From Cladochytrium replicatum (taxonomy: Eukaryota; Chytridiomycota; Chytridiomycetes; Cladochytriales; Cladochytriaceae), in assembly GCA_025526935.1 (NCBI GenBank), contig JAHLKD010000021.1:310001-374000 (forward strand): 64,000 nt of DNA, read 5' to 3'. Positions 1 to 14,880 of the stretch are shown piece after piece. The notes beneath the pieces were generated by a model. It was not told the origin of the DNA and searched no databases. It saw only the letters and a program-made list of their open reading frames with translations. Numbering within the stretch: the stretch's first letter is position 1; each line of letters opens with the position of its first letter. The position numbers and the translations under genes were made by a program.

Positions 1-3000
1 TAACGGCGGAAATTTTAATCTCTGGGTCCAACAAACAACTGGCAGTAGAGGCATCATCTCGAACTACTGTGGCGACGCCTCAAAATGGTCTCAAAGCGAA
101 ATCACAATCAACGAACCTCGGATCCACGATCTTGAAAGCGGGACCTTCAATTCCAATTATAACAACCGCAACCGCTGCTAATGATTCTGAACCGCGTGGC
201 ACACCGACCATTGTCGAAGGGGCAACAGCGGATCTCTCTCCCGACTCAATTATGCCTCTATATTTGACCACACAGACTACCGAACTGTTCAGAATTCGTC
301 CAGGAGAGGACGTAAACGCGCTGAAGCCGTTTCGAATGATACCCAAGTCCGACTTTCTAGCGGATTTACATGCAAGGGCAGCCATCTCAGATTTTCATCC
401 AGCTAAGCAAGCGATCATTGTAAGTTTATCTCGAGAAATTAAAGATTGGACAATCCACTTAGTTTTAACGCTCAGGACTACCCGGGCGAAGAGCTCTTGG
501 TTCATTGGGATTGTGAGTTTAAGTATGGACAGAACTTTTTCTTGTGCATCAAGCCGGAAGCCGTGGATTCAATATTAAAAGTGAGAATCGTGATTTTTTT
601 CGTATGTTTTTCCTTAAACGGCCTGGTTTGCGTTAACTGCAGCCGCTTGTCGAGGAGATCACCCCAACGGATCAACCCACTGTGAAAACACCACAGCAGC
701 GACATTGGAAGTCTTTGGGTAGTGATAGGGAAATGGAGGCCGAGGCCGTCATTTACAATCGTGATCTGGTAAGATTGCCCCGTTCCCTGTTTTGAGAGGT
801 GCTGAGCAAGCCAACAGACACACGTAAAAATGACCAGAAAGCGGAAAGCGTTTGGTGCGCCTCTGAAGCTTAGCGACCGGGATTCTTCTCATCAATATCT
901 GGAATGTAAACCCGTGAAGGATCCGACTTACGAAGTGAGCAGAATGGAACTTCCGGTTGCTGTTCAGGTACTTCGTCTAAACAATGATATGAACCTACGA
1001 CTCAGAGATTTCTACGTCAGGCTGTACCGGACTTGGTTGATGCATCGGCGCAAACATCGTGGTATAGATTTTTACAACATCAGCATGAAGCGTCTTGCAT
1101 ATTTATTCCTGTCGTCAGGTTCAGACCATTGAACAAAGGAGTGCAATACGAGCCTATACTAATGTCAGAGGATGACAAGGAAATTCTTTGCCAGCTCGAA
1201 GATATGGAGGAGTTCCTTAAAGCTGCGATTGTGCGGTGAGATCAAGTTCCGTGAACAAAGAGAGCGACTGAACAGCTGATGTTTTCATAAGTGTCGAGAG
1301 AGTATTACAAGGAAACTCTTTGTTGGACATTTTTACGGACGACTACAAACACCTGGGAGAAGAAGATATGACGATCGAACAGGGAACTCATACTTTCCTT
1401 CAAGAAAATCAGTCCTTCACCGATCTGAAACACAGCAAGGATAAATCCATTTCATGTGTAGTTTGGCACCCAACTCAAAAAGGTTTGTGTTAAGGGCTTA
1501 AGAATTCCTTCACCTGATTATTGCTTTGTTCAGGGGTAGTTGCCATCTCATGCACTATGCCAATAACATTTGATGAGCGATTAGAAGCATCAGCTATTTC
1601 TCAGAACAAACACAACTTGATCGTTATATGGAGCTTTCATGATCCAATTCATCCTCAGGTACTAATTTAGATTAAGTGACAAAATGGTCAGGACTTACGA
1701 TTCCATGTTACGGCAGCTGATGTTGGAAGCTCCCGACGAAATAACTTGTTTTGAGTTTAACCCGATGGACCCAAACCTTATTGCGGGAGGATGTGTGAAC
1801 GGGCAGATTGTTTTGTGGGACATATCTGATTACTCAGATAAGCTCAAATCAAGCCGAAAGCCGCGAAGTGCTGGAGATGAGTCTGGTCACAACGAAGAAT
1901 CTCAAGGAGCGGCAGCGCAAAAGGAAACATCCATGATCAAACACATTGTTGTTTCTTCGATCGACTTTGGACATCGCGGTCCCGTCCAGCATATACGTTG
2001 GTCCAAGGACATGGAGGTAAGCGAAATTTTGATTGTGTTCAGAGTTAACATCTCACTGATGACCAACCTAGATTACCTCCTCTGGGGAATTTGTGGAAAA
2101 TGGTGAAAATGGGCACAGACAGGTTGTGTCTTGTTCGCTTGATGGCCAAGTGCTGTTTTGGGATATGAGATACAAGAAGGAAGTGCGAGCTTTAGACCTT
2201 ACTTGGAAACCACTCTTAAGGGTAATTCATGGTATGCGTAGACGCAATACTCGGGAGTTAAACCTCTTTCTGAACAGGTGCCATTGAGCTCCTTGGATAA
2301 CACCTTTGATTATGGGCTAACCAAATTTTGCTTACGTTCTGGTTATGATGCTGAGAAGACCAGCGGTAAGTTGCGCAAATGACTGCTGGTTCATCGCTAA
2401 AAACCATCGCCAGTCACGAAGTCCGAAAAAGGTTCTGACAAGAAGTCGCAAACGAGTTTAAGCTCGAAGTTCTACAGCGCATCGGAGGTAAAGTTTTCTG
2501 ACTTAGTAAATTGAAACGTTTCAAAAAAAGACGACTTGCTCTCAAGGAAGGAGATCTAATCTATTCAGATTGGATTGCCGAAAAATCGAGCGAAGACAAA
2601 GGTACGTATTCAACAAGGACAGGAAACAATATCTCACCATCCACTTCACAGCATCGCGAGTAGAGCAGGCTTTTAGCTACCATTTTGGACCTATGTCGGA
2701 CCTGCAGAGCTCCCCCTTTTTCCCCGACATCATCCTTAGTGTTGGTGGATGGTCATTCAATGTCTGGAAAGAAGGTGTTTCGGTATTTCACGTTTCCTCC
2801 AGCTCCTCATGAGCGACTTATGCGTTTTTTCAGCTGGGGCCTTTGCTCAGCTCAGCACCATCAAATGCCTATGCGGTATGTGGGCAATGGAGTCCCACAC
2901 GACCAGGTGTATTCTATATTTCAAAGTCTGATGGGACAGTGGAGATCTGGGACCTTTTGGACAGGTAGTTTTGCCTCCCACTTGATGCCGACCATATTTC

Positions 3001-3624
3001 CGAGACTGTGCAACAGGTCACACGCACCCTCGTCCGTCACGAACGTTGCTTCCACCGCTATCTCTGCTATGTCTATTCATCATTATCACGGTAATGGCCC
3101 GAACTTGGCGTTAAAGAGATTGTTCACATTGGCCTTAAAACAGGGAAGGGTTTGCAGTATCAGCAATTCATAGCTGCGGGGGACGACGCAGGAACATTGC
3201 ACATCCTGGAGGTCCCAAGAAACCTTGGAAAGCCGAGTAAAAACGAAGTATGAGTGAGATCAACATGTCGTCGGACTGCTGATTTTATCCACAGAAAGCA
3301 ATGATCCGCCAACTCTTTGATCGAGAGGTTCGGCGCATGCAATATGTCACTCAAAGAAGACGAGAAGCTGCACAAAATGTAAGGCAATGAACGGCATTGA
3401 AAACAGAGTGTTTGATCTGTAAAATCTAGGCAGGTAATGCTGCTGAAGTGGTGAAGCCGGTTGCAGGTGATAGTGCGGCAGCACCATCACCTGCAGGCAT
3501 CCCCGGAGCATCACAACAAGGAACAACCGCAGACGAGGAAGAAGAGCGCGCTGAGAAGGAGTACTTGGCCATGGAAAAGAAGATATTGATCCAAGCTGGA
3601 GTGCTTCAAGAGGAGATTTTGTAA
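1..3624 (+). CDS. DNAI3: Axonemal inner-arm dynein intermediate chain, DNAI3/WDR63 (5' end outside window)
   Basis: WD-repeat intermediate chain of the inner dynein arm (animal WDR63/DNAI3), which acts in the motile flagellum. Exons recognisable in order: the N-terminal block with IMPLYLTTQTTELF and AISDFHPAKQ (about 260-420); LLVHWDCEFKYGQNFFLC (about 495-560); KRKAFGAPLKLSDRD (about 840); YQ-type block ending in DLKHSKDKSISCVVWHPT (about 1420-1475); DPNLIAGGCVNGQIVLWDI (about 1768-1830), a WD repeat; a second WD block with SCSLDGQVLFWDMRYKKE (about 2132-2185); VGGWSFNVWKEGV (about 2740); and a Glu-rich C-terminal helix ending at the TAA at 3622-3624. The first frame is open back to base 3 with no ATG, so the true start lies upstream of the window. 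At least ten short introns are implied, and not every exon edge was resolved. The order and motifs fit the animal protein closely. Its presence implies a flagellated zoospore stage. Confidence 0.88.
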
Positions 3625-3880
3625 CAATGCTGAACAATTTATAATAATCTTAAAACATGGTGATATTTACATTATTAGAGAAGCGAACGCTTTGATATCT
3701 TTCGTTCAATTGTTTTTGTTGATGCCCCGATAACTTCTTTCAGACAAAAAATTGATTCATCAGTGGCGACCATCGACATCATGAGCCCGTGCTGAACATC
3801 GCAAGGAAATCGCAAGCATCCTTCGGCCTTACACCGTGCAAAACTTCTGCGGCACCGAGCGGCTCCAACATAATATCATC

Positions 3881-7622
<3,742 letters not shown>

Positions 7623-7724
7623 ACTGTTTCTGGTATCTGTTGCGCTTTCGTTTCATTACAATTGCATTTCATCCACTTAAATATTCTCAGATCACGGCAT
7701 AGAGTAAACAGGGATTGGTAAAAA

Positions 7725-8783
7725 TTACTGCTTATCCTCGAATGTGTAACCTTCCAGAGCTTCGGGGCTAAAACTGACAGCGCAAGGATCAGATGTGGAA
7801 TGGCCCCAAAAATCAAGCGCAAAATACCTTTTGACGAGTGCTGTAAAGATCTTCATTGCAGTCTTGTACTGCTCCTCAGAGAAAGTAATGTTGGAGAATC
7901 GCACCGACTCGTATTGCTCCAAATAGAACAGCGTAACGTCCCGGTTTAAAACACCCATGTTTGACAGCTGGTCAAGGTATGCTCTTGCGGTCACCGTGGG
8001 TTTCCGACTCATGTGGGGTAGAGCCTGTGCGATCCGATCTTCTGAAAATCCATACGTGGAGCTTGTTGAGTGCACATCCCAAGAAAGTCTCGTTTTCGCT
8101 TGCCTAAAATCCCGAATGTCTGAATAAATGCTGTATTCAAGTGAACTCCTTCCAGGTTCGAGCCTTTTGGGGATCATTAGCGACGACACAATAGACCGAA
8201 TAGTAATGTCACCTGGCCTTCCCCATCCTTGTGTTTTCACCGATTTCGGATCAGGTTTGATTTCGCGTCTGATCGATGCGGTATGTGCAAACTGCGAATG
8301 GACCATTTTATGCACAGGCTATCGCGAATTAGGAGTGAGCAAAGCGATGTACTTAATTCCACACTACGCATTCCGTTTGCCAGTCTTCTTTTCTCTTGCA
8401 GTCTCTCGGAACTTCAATCTCTTTTGGACTACGAACCTTTGGTAAATCCTTCTCTTTCACTGGTGTTTCGAAGCGTGGAATGTTGGCAAGTGCACGTCTT
8501 GTGTAGACGGCTCTTCCAGTCGTGGCAATAAATGCTCCAAAAAACTGAAAACCAAAAAAAGTAAATTGATATAAGCAGGCTTTTGCTGAATGACTAGTCC
8601 TGACGACTGTACCAGTGTTCCGGCAGTTATGGCGAGAGTGAGAAGGTATTTCTTGTCGGCAGAGGGGTTGATTGTGCGCAGAAAGACATCCATCATGCAG
8701 AAGGCCAGCACGCCTGTTCCCAGCAGGAGAGTCGAGAGTGTGAATGCATGGAGACGTCTTGAGCGGCGAGGGAGGGGTTTCAT
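7725..8783 (-). CDS. DLT1: Dlt1-like membrane protein (defect at low temperature 1)
   Basis: Fungal membrane protein of the Dlt1 family, whose molecular role is poorly known (the yeast gene is linked to growth in the cold). Three exons on the minus strand. Exon 1 begins at ATG 8783 (MKPLPRRSRRLHAF) and encodes two hydrophobic helices (LLLGTGVLAFCMMDVFL, then YLLTLAITAGTLV). After an intron with donor GTACAG, exon 2 carries FFGAFIATTGRAVYTRRALA and IPRFETPVKEKDLPKV. A second intron (donor GTAGTG, acceptor CGCAG near 8292) leads to exon 3 with a KTQGWGRPGDI motif, VTARAYLDQLSNMGVL and FYLEQYESVRFS. The membrane pair followed by the IP...DLP block, the GWG motif and the YLDQL/YE.VRFS tail is the family layout. 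It starts 305 bases from the oppositely oriented SH3 gene, so the two probably share a promoter region. Confidence 0.78.
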
Positions 8784-9088
8784 TGTTCAATTGTTCACGT
8801 GGAGGAATATGGAACACGCAGAGTTTGTGATGTGAACTTGAGATCAACATTGTATCACTTCCAACAACAAGGCGAGATCTTCGTTAAACACAGCTCCCGG
8901 CAGTATCTTACAGTTTACCACTATTACTGTTACCACCCAATTTTCCATTCCACAATTTAAAATTCTTTGTTCTGCAAACCAACTCCCACTGCCACTGCTC
9001 ATACAAATCCAGGTTTGAAAGCCAACACAGCCTGTAGGACTTTCCATAGGCTCGCCTTTCCACGGCCCTCCGACCTCGCTTCTTCACA
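8784..9088. promoter_or_regulatory. Divergent intergenic region between DLT1 and the SH3 membrane gene
   Basis: This 305-base stretch lies between two start codons pointing away from each other, so it must hold both promoters. The last 100 bases before ATG 9089 are C/T-rich, as is common upstream of fungal starts, and the ATG context is CACAATG. I see no distinct operator-like repeat. Confidence 0.4.
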
Positions 9089-10303
9089 ATGCCTGCCGTT
9101 GGGCAACCACCAATGTTTGCTCGAGCTGCCTCGCTGGCTCGCAGAGATTTATCAGTGAATCCTCTTGAGTGGCCCTTATGGGTTTGGCTTGTCATTGTGG
9201 GAGGTCTCATCGGCGTATCTCTCCTCCTCACTCTCATTTGTGTTGCATGCAATCGCGTCTCTGGTCGTTCGAAGAGGAAGCTTCAGCAGAACTTGAATAG
9301 AGACCGTTCCCGTCAAGGAAAAAGCGGAGCACCGTCGCTCACAATCGGCAGAAACAAATCCTCCGAGCCGCCGCTACCTCAGAACCACCCTATCGTACTA
9401 GCAGCGCGTGGACAGCTCAGAGTTACTGCGCGCGCTGCGTCACTTCCGGCAAACGCCAAGAGCGATAACCCCGCAACAAAGAAGCAAGCGATCTTGTACG
9501 AGCCGCTAAAAACAGGACAGGAAAAGTTCATTGTCAAGGTTCCCTACGCGAAGCAGCTCCCAGATGAGCTATCACTTGTTCCCGGTGACTCTGTTATGCT
9601 GTCCAAAGTATATACCGATGGATGGTGTGAAGGTGTCAGTCACACTGCTGGAGGACCAGCATTGTTCCCGCTTTGGGCTCTTATGGAAGAGTCCCCTGTT
9701 TCGCCAAAGACAACCCTCGTGCCGACCAGTGGTCTCCCGGGGCCTCTTTACCCGCCTCAGCAGTACACCTCAGTTCCCGTCACATCGCCAAAATCAGAGT
9801 TTCCGGACGCTATACCGGCTACATTTATTCCCAGTAACCCACCTCCAGGTTTTATTCCCCTAGTCGGTTCGCCTCCACCTCAAATGCTAAATGGTGCGCC
9901 ATATCCCCTTACCCCAATGCAACTTCCACCTGGTGCAGCCCCCATTCCGATGCCAATCTCGAGACCACCGCCAGGGTCCCAAGTCTATGTACTCCTTCCA
10001 TCTGCCAGCCAGCCCGGGAGTGTGCCTCCGGGCATTTTTGCAGATGAGAACGTTCAGCGGACGCGTTCTACCCCACCGCCCATTCAGACGAACGGTCGGC
10101 AAACACCAACTGAGCTGAAGCAAGGACGTCAAACTCCTACCGGCCGGAAAACCCCAGATGAGCAGCTGGGTCAACAGCGGTCGATCACTCAGTATGCTGA
10201 TTTGAAGCCTCCAGTGCGGTCAAACAGCCGGCCTGGGAAACCGATACCGCCTCTCCAATCGAAGCAGTTTAGCGGATCAGTGGGGGCTGTGGAGAGACCT
10301 TGA
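9089..10303 (+). CDS. Single-pass membrane protein with a cytoplasmic SH3 domain and Pro-rich tail
   Basis: An intronless 404-residue protein. Residues about 26-50 form one clear transmembrane helix (WPLWVWLVIVGGLIGVSLLL), followed at once by a basic stop-transfer stretch (GRSKRKLQQNLNR), which suggests an outside N-terminus and cytoplasmic tail. Residues about 148-205 fit an SH3 fold: a LSLVPGDSVMLSKVYTDGWC block with the RT-loop/diverging-turn pattern and the W of the ligand groove, then GPALFPLWAL in place of the usual G.FP..YV. The remainder (about 210-404) is Pro/Ser/Gln-rich and probably disordered, with repeated RQTPT motifs. Fungal proteins of this layout (TM plus SH3) often act as membrane adaptors for actin or signalling factors, as Sho1 does, but this one has one helix rather than four, so it is not Sho1. 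The start at 9089 is the first ATG of the frame. Confidence 0.8.
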   Translation: MPAVGQPPMFARAASLARRDLSVNPLEWPLWVWLVIVGGLIGVSLLLTLICVACNRVSGRSKRKLQQNLNRDRSRQGKSGAPSLTIGRNKSSEPPLPQNHPIVLAARGQLRVTARAASLPANAKSDNPATKKQAILYEPLKTGQEKFIVKVPYAKQLPDELSLVPGDSVMLSKVYTDGWCEGVSHTAGGPALFPLWALMEESPVSPKTTLVPTSGLPGPLYPPQQYTSVPVTSPKSEFPDAIPATFIPSNPPPGFIPLVGSPPPQMLNGAPYPLTPMQLPPGAAPIPMPISRPPPGSQVYVLLPSASQPGSVPPGIFADENVQRTRSTPPPIQTNGRQTPTELKQGRQTPTGRKTPDEQLGQQRSITQYADLKPPVRSNSRPGKPIPPLQSKQFSGSVGAVERP

Positions 10304-10393
10304 TTTACATGTTCAGCGATGCTGTATATCATATTGCTTTCGTTTTTGTTTTTGGAAGGGGTTTTTAGACATATGGAACCCATATTTTGTTTT

Positions 10394-10702
10394 CTTGTCG
10401 TTTGCGTATGTTTGTGCATGCTGCCCGTTTCCTTATTAATGTTAGCGACATGCTAATTTGGTGGTGTTATCATAGACTTTCTTGCACAGAAAACAGAAGA
10501 TTGCGTGCTTCTCCATGGTGTTTTTGTTGAATACTCGCTCAAATTTCGTCCTTGTCGTAAGCGTATGTTTGTGCATGCTGACCGTTTGCTTATTGCTGTC
10601 AGCGACATGCTAATTTGGAGGTTTTATCATAGACTTTCTTGCACAAAAGCAGAAGATCGATTGCGATTGTGCTTCTCCCATGGTGTTTTGTCGCTCAAAT
10701 TT
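10394..10702. repeat. Head-to-tail tandem duplication, period 157 bases
   Basis: Copy 1 spans about 10394-10546 and copy 2 about 10551-10702. Shared landmarks in the same order are CTTGTCG, GCGTATGTTTGTGCATGCTG, AGCGACATGCTAATTTGG, ATCATAGACTTTCTTGCACA, a CAGAAGAT block, CCATGGTGTTTT and CGCTCAAATTT. The copies differ by scattered substitutions and small indels, so the duplication is not brand new. It lies between the SH3 gene stop (10303) and the PLP-enzyme start (10845), so it may duplicate promoter or 3' UTR elements. Confidence 0.9.
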
Positions 10703-10844
10703 CCCATCGATCGTCGCTCCCGTGGGTCGTGGGTCGACTGTTAGTCACGAGTGTGGGGTAGCCCAAAAAGGTTAAATTCGCCTTGATCTTTCTCCTCGTC
10801 TCCAAGCCTGAAGCCGTTCCTGTCGGCCTCTCCATCGCTAAGTC

Positions 10845-12474
10845 ATGTCCCTCGAAGCTAAATTTGAAACCCTTGCCATCCACGCCGATGCATGGCAAAC
10901 CTCGGACGTCGCACCTCCATTGCACGTCGCCTCGACATACAAGTATGCTGACGGCTTCAACGAAGCGGCGGCCAGACGAGCTGGATTGCTTCCCCCGGTG
11001 GACGTGGAATACGACGGACCCATTCCTGTAGGTGACGAACACATCTACTCTCGCCTTTCGACCGACACTCGCAGGAGGGCAGAGTCGGTCATTGGTGCAC
11101 TGGAAGGAGGTGCGAAACGGCTTGCTGTACGAGTTAAACCATTTACCTACACTTTGTTGATTGCAGGGAAGGCGGTTACGTACGCGTCAGGTTTGGCTGC
11201 GGCCACTGCCGCATTCCTTCACGTTCAGCCGAAGCGTATCTTTTCGTCACGTGAAGGTACAGCATAGATTATCCTCGGAAGAGTATGTTTGGCTGATAAG
11301 TTTGATGGCAGGATACTATGGTGTTCGAGGAGCCATGGCCATCTACTGTCGCACCAAACCATCAGTTGTATGTAACTGCTCCTATCCCGCAATCATTTCA
11401 AAAACTTCGGCTGATCGTATGAAACTCAAACAGCAAGTCTTCCATCTTGAAGAGGAAGACCCTGATGCGCCGTATGTCTTTGAAGACGGCGACTTGATCT
11501 GGCTGGAGATGCCCCAGAACCCACGCGGAGAGGTGTACGATATTCGCGCATACGCGGAAAGAAAGCCCGCTGGAGCAACTATCGGCGTGTAAGCTTTTCA
11601 CTGCAATTAAAGTCGTGAATAACACTTTACGCTAGTGACTCTACTTTTGCCCCACCACCGCTTCAGTACTGCCTCCAAGCTGGAGCGGACATTGTTATGC
11701 ACAGCTGCACAAAGTACTTTGGCGGTCACTCGGACTTGCTTGCTGGAGTGCTCATCGTGAAGGAACAGGAGCGAGTTAAGCAGGTACCGTGAAAATATTC
11801 TTCCCCTATTCCGTGCCTTTTGCTTACAATGTCCTTAGCTCTTTGAAGACCGCGACAACTTGGGAAACACAATGGGAAACATGGAAGCGTGGCTGCTTCT
11901 GCGAAGCTTGCGGTAAATTCCACACGAAATCATACTGAGAAGTAGAGCTGAGACACTGTATATCGCAGTACGCACAAGCTGCGTGTTCTTAAGCAATCTG
12001 AAACCGCCACGAACCTCGCATCCTGGCTCAACTCGCTGATCACAGGAACTTGCAGCCAGGAAGACGAAGAAGCGCTTTCGATCGTCGAGCGAGTGTGGCA
12101 TGGATCTATTCTGGGGCAGCCCGGGCACGAGATCATCAAGCGCGAAGGTTGGGGTTACTCGCCGTGCATGTCCATACAGGTGAGACACGAAGTCGTGCCT
12201 CGACAATGACACATCTCAAATGTCATCCGTGACGTAGTTCAAATCACCACACCACGCTCGACTGGTGGTCACTCGGTTCAAATACATCATTAATGCGACC
12301 TCACTGGGCGGCGTTGACTCGCTGATCGAGTGGAGGTATGGAGTTGACCCGAAGATCCACCCCGGGGTGTGCCGGTTCTCCGTTGGGCTGGAGGCGTTTG
12401 AAGATCTGAAGGCAGATCTGAAGGCAGGGTTTCTTGAGGTTAAGGCATTGGTGGATGCCATGCCTGCACAGTGA
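10845..12474 (+). CDS. Cys/Met-metabolism PLP-dependent enzyme (cystathionine lyase/synthase-like, YHR112C type)
   Basis: Fold-type I PLP enzyme of the trans-sulfuration family (cystathionine gamma-synthase, beta-lyase, gamma-lyase). Exon 1 (from ATG 10845) has [47 protein letters not shown] and ALEGG. Later exons carry [43 protein letters not shown] and [20 protein letters not shown]. The PLP-binding lysine lies in [16 protein letters not shown] (about 11700-11750). The C-terminal block [20 protein letters not shown] and the closing [18 protein letters not shown] end at TGA 12472-12474. At least six short introns are implied. The TDVAPP and IYSR sequences resemble the uncharacterised yeast YHR112C branch more than classical Str2/Str3/Cys3, so the exact reaction is left open. 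Start choice is supported by the conserved L-IHA block only a few residues downstream. Confidence 0.85.
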
Positions 12475-12861
12475 ACACACATCGAAATATATCAGCAAAT
12501 CAGTTTTCTGCTCCCAGCTTATGCCCGTTTTTCTTGATAAAAGTCAACTAGCAGATCGGTTGTTTCTTAAACTATCGCGGGACGTGAAGCGGCATTGAGC
12601 AGCAGGAATTGGATTCTTGGGTGCTCTGCCTGCTGCTTTTGCAGATCATTGCAGGTGGAGGCTCAACGCAGTAGGCCTCACTAAGTGATACCAGCCATCC
12701 ACTGAGTCAATGCCCGGCTCAAAAGAAGCGCGGACATATCAACCACGCGAAAGTCTTTGTGAGCTTGCACGCGGGGTCATGAGCACTCGAAACGTTCTGC
12801 AAGATGTGAAGGCCTTCTTTGTTATGTTGCAAATTAAATTACATTCAGCGTATGCAAAGTA
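12475..12861. other. Convergent 3' intergenic region
   Basis: 387 bases between two stop codons facing each other. I see no open frame of note and no repeat. It should hold both polyadenylation sites; an AATTAAAT stretch near 12832 could serve the minus-strand gene or its neighbour. Confidence 0.4.
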
Positions 12862-14857
12862 CTAAACGGCTGCCGTCGGGCCACCAGCAGCCTCCCAATG
12901 CTCTTTGAAATCATTCGCCAGCTGCCTGTCGTCGTCCGTGTATTCGCCATTGAGTGGGTTGGTAACAAACTGCAAAAGGGTAACAATCGAATCTCTACCA
13001 GCCGTAGCAGCAGCGAGAGAGTCTTTGTTGGCCATCTCATCCGCTTGCGGGTAAATCAACAGGTCGATCGAGACACTCAGCATGATTCTGATCAAGTGCA
13101 TGGCGACGGGTTTTGGAATGGGAAACTCCACCATGGAAAGGAACTGAAGCAGCGATTAAAAATCAGCGTTAGACTAACGGTGCGGAGCAGCCCTTACGTT
13201 CAAGACGAAGTGAACAATTAACGACTCGTCCACCACTCCTTTCAGTCCTTCAACATAGACGATAACCGGCATTACGCAGTTACACTTAACAAGGTGCAGC
13301 AAACGGTCAACGAATTTTCTTCGCACTTCCATCTGTTTACATTTGAGGTGAACAACTATCAGGAACATAATGTCAAATTTTTACCTCCTCATAAATGCGT
13401 GTCCCCTTCTTTTCTTCTGGATCATCACTAACCACTGGGTCTTCAATGTTCTCTCCGTAAATGACAAGAACATGTTCATGCATCAAAGGGAAACGTATAG
13501 ATATCTGTTGAATAAAGTTAAGATCAGATTCGTCGAGAAATTTAACGTAACCTCTTCCAGGATTTTGAAAACTTCAGGAACCCTGCCCATTGAGATGTCG
13601 GTGTACCAATCTCCAGCGCGAATCGAGGTCCTAATCCATCTCAGAACACCCATCACTGCAGTTGGACAGCTAAAATAGAGAATTTGAGGGTGGTACCAAC
13701 GAGGGATTGAGTAAAACCTACCCAAACACACGAACGAGCTCGCGTATCTTTTGCTTGTTTTGACCACACTCATCCAGCAGCGTTTCAGCAAGCTCTAGCA
13801 GCTTTATTGTTTCATTCAAAGACTTTTCGTTCTCCTGTTTTAAGCGTTTGATCGATTTGTCAAAAAACAATTGGTAAAGCAAACCTCTTTTGAATGATTC
13901 GGAGAGTAGCTTGCCATGTATGCAAGCAGAAACACTTTTTCCTTTCTTTCCGTGCGGTTCCGACTGCTCTTTTGATCATACAGATCGATGATGAGGTTGT
14001 CTGTTTGAGTTACGTCAGTGCATGCCGTTATTCAATATCAAGTTCACACACCAATGAATCGCTGTGATTGAAGTAGATTTACGTGAGGCGGAACAGGCTT
14101 TTTGTAAGCCCGGTAAAGCTAAGCAAGAATCATTAGAAACTAGGCAATGAGTAAACGTGGATAATTCAAAAAACCTTAATTATGTCATTGGGGGTGTGAA
14201 CTTTCTCAATGACTTTGAGAACTGGAACCAAGACATCTTGTACATCTTCAGAAGAATTGTTCGCATTTGGTGTGTGCATCAAGGCTGCATTCAGTAGGGG
14301 GATCCGCCTGATAAAAAAAATTACAACGTTAGCAAGAATCGGGTTTCACAAGCAATAAGAATTCCACACGTACTCCGGATCTGCCTGTGCAGCTATTTCC
14401 GAGAGTTGAGTCAATACCCGTCGCAAATAAAACCCTGCAGCTGGGTCCTCGTAGACGAATCGGTTGATGAAAACGTGAACAAGCAAGTAATTGAATTCAT
14501 CCTTCATGCAGAATGGCTGGATGAAAACTTGAGCCCTCAAACTCTGCAGACAACAACACAACAGCTTACCAAAACGCTCAACACCCATTGGTTCAACGTG
14601 TTGTCATCCACCTCAGCCAAATTCTCAATCTTCTTCTTCAGTTCCTCGAAGAACGGTTGCCACTCTCTTGTGGGATCCAAGCTCTGCAGTCCCACCATGT
14701 CCTGATCGTCCACCTCCATCTCGGCGTTTGCTTGCATATCGCCTAATATGGTCTTGTTAATCAGCCACACTGGAGCTTCACCAACGCGGTCTGGCACGAG
14801 GAACATCGGAGAATCAGGAATCATAGCAACCACTGCCGCTAGAGAATCCTTGCTCAT
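12862..14857 (-). CDS. NELFCD: NELF-C/D (TH1) homologue, negative elongation factor subunit
   Basis: Homologue of TH1/NELF-C/D, the NELF subunit that binds NELF-A and takes part in promoter-proximal pausing of RNA polymerase II in animals. On the minus strand the exons give, in order: VGEAPVWL near the N-terminus (animal counterpart EGETPAWL); MKDEFNYLLVHVFINRF; a block ending TPNDIIKLYRAYKKPVPPHV (counterpart PADITVLFKMFTSMDPPPVE); ERKEKVFLLAYMAS (counterpart KHKYIHILAYAAS); CPTAVMGVLRWIRTSI (counterpart FPVVAMGVLKWVDWTV); and RRKFVDRLLHLVKCNCVMPV (counterpart KKTLLDRMVHLLSRGYVLPV). The order and spacing match across some 400 residues, with seven or more short introns. The N-terminal 120 or so residues of the animal protein are missing from the ATG at 14857. 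The frame stays open to at least 14898 upstream with a possible CAG acceptor, so an extra 5' exon is possible. NELF is absent from yeasts, which makes this occurrence notable. Confidence 0.78.
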
Positions 14858-14880
14858 ATCTTGGAAATTTTCTGATTTGA

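Noticed and set aside
9089-10303. Sho1 osmosensor identity for the SH3 membrane protein
   Set aside because: Sho1 has four membrane helices and a C-terminal SH3. This protein has one helix and an SH3 in the middle with a long Pro-rich tail.
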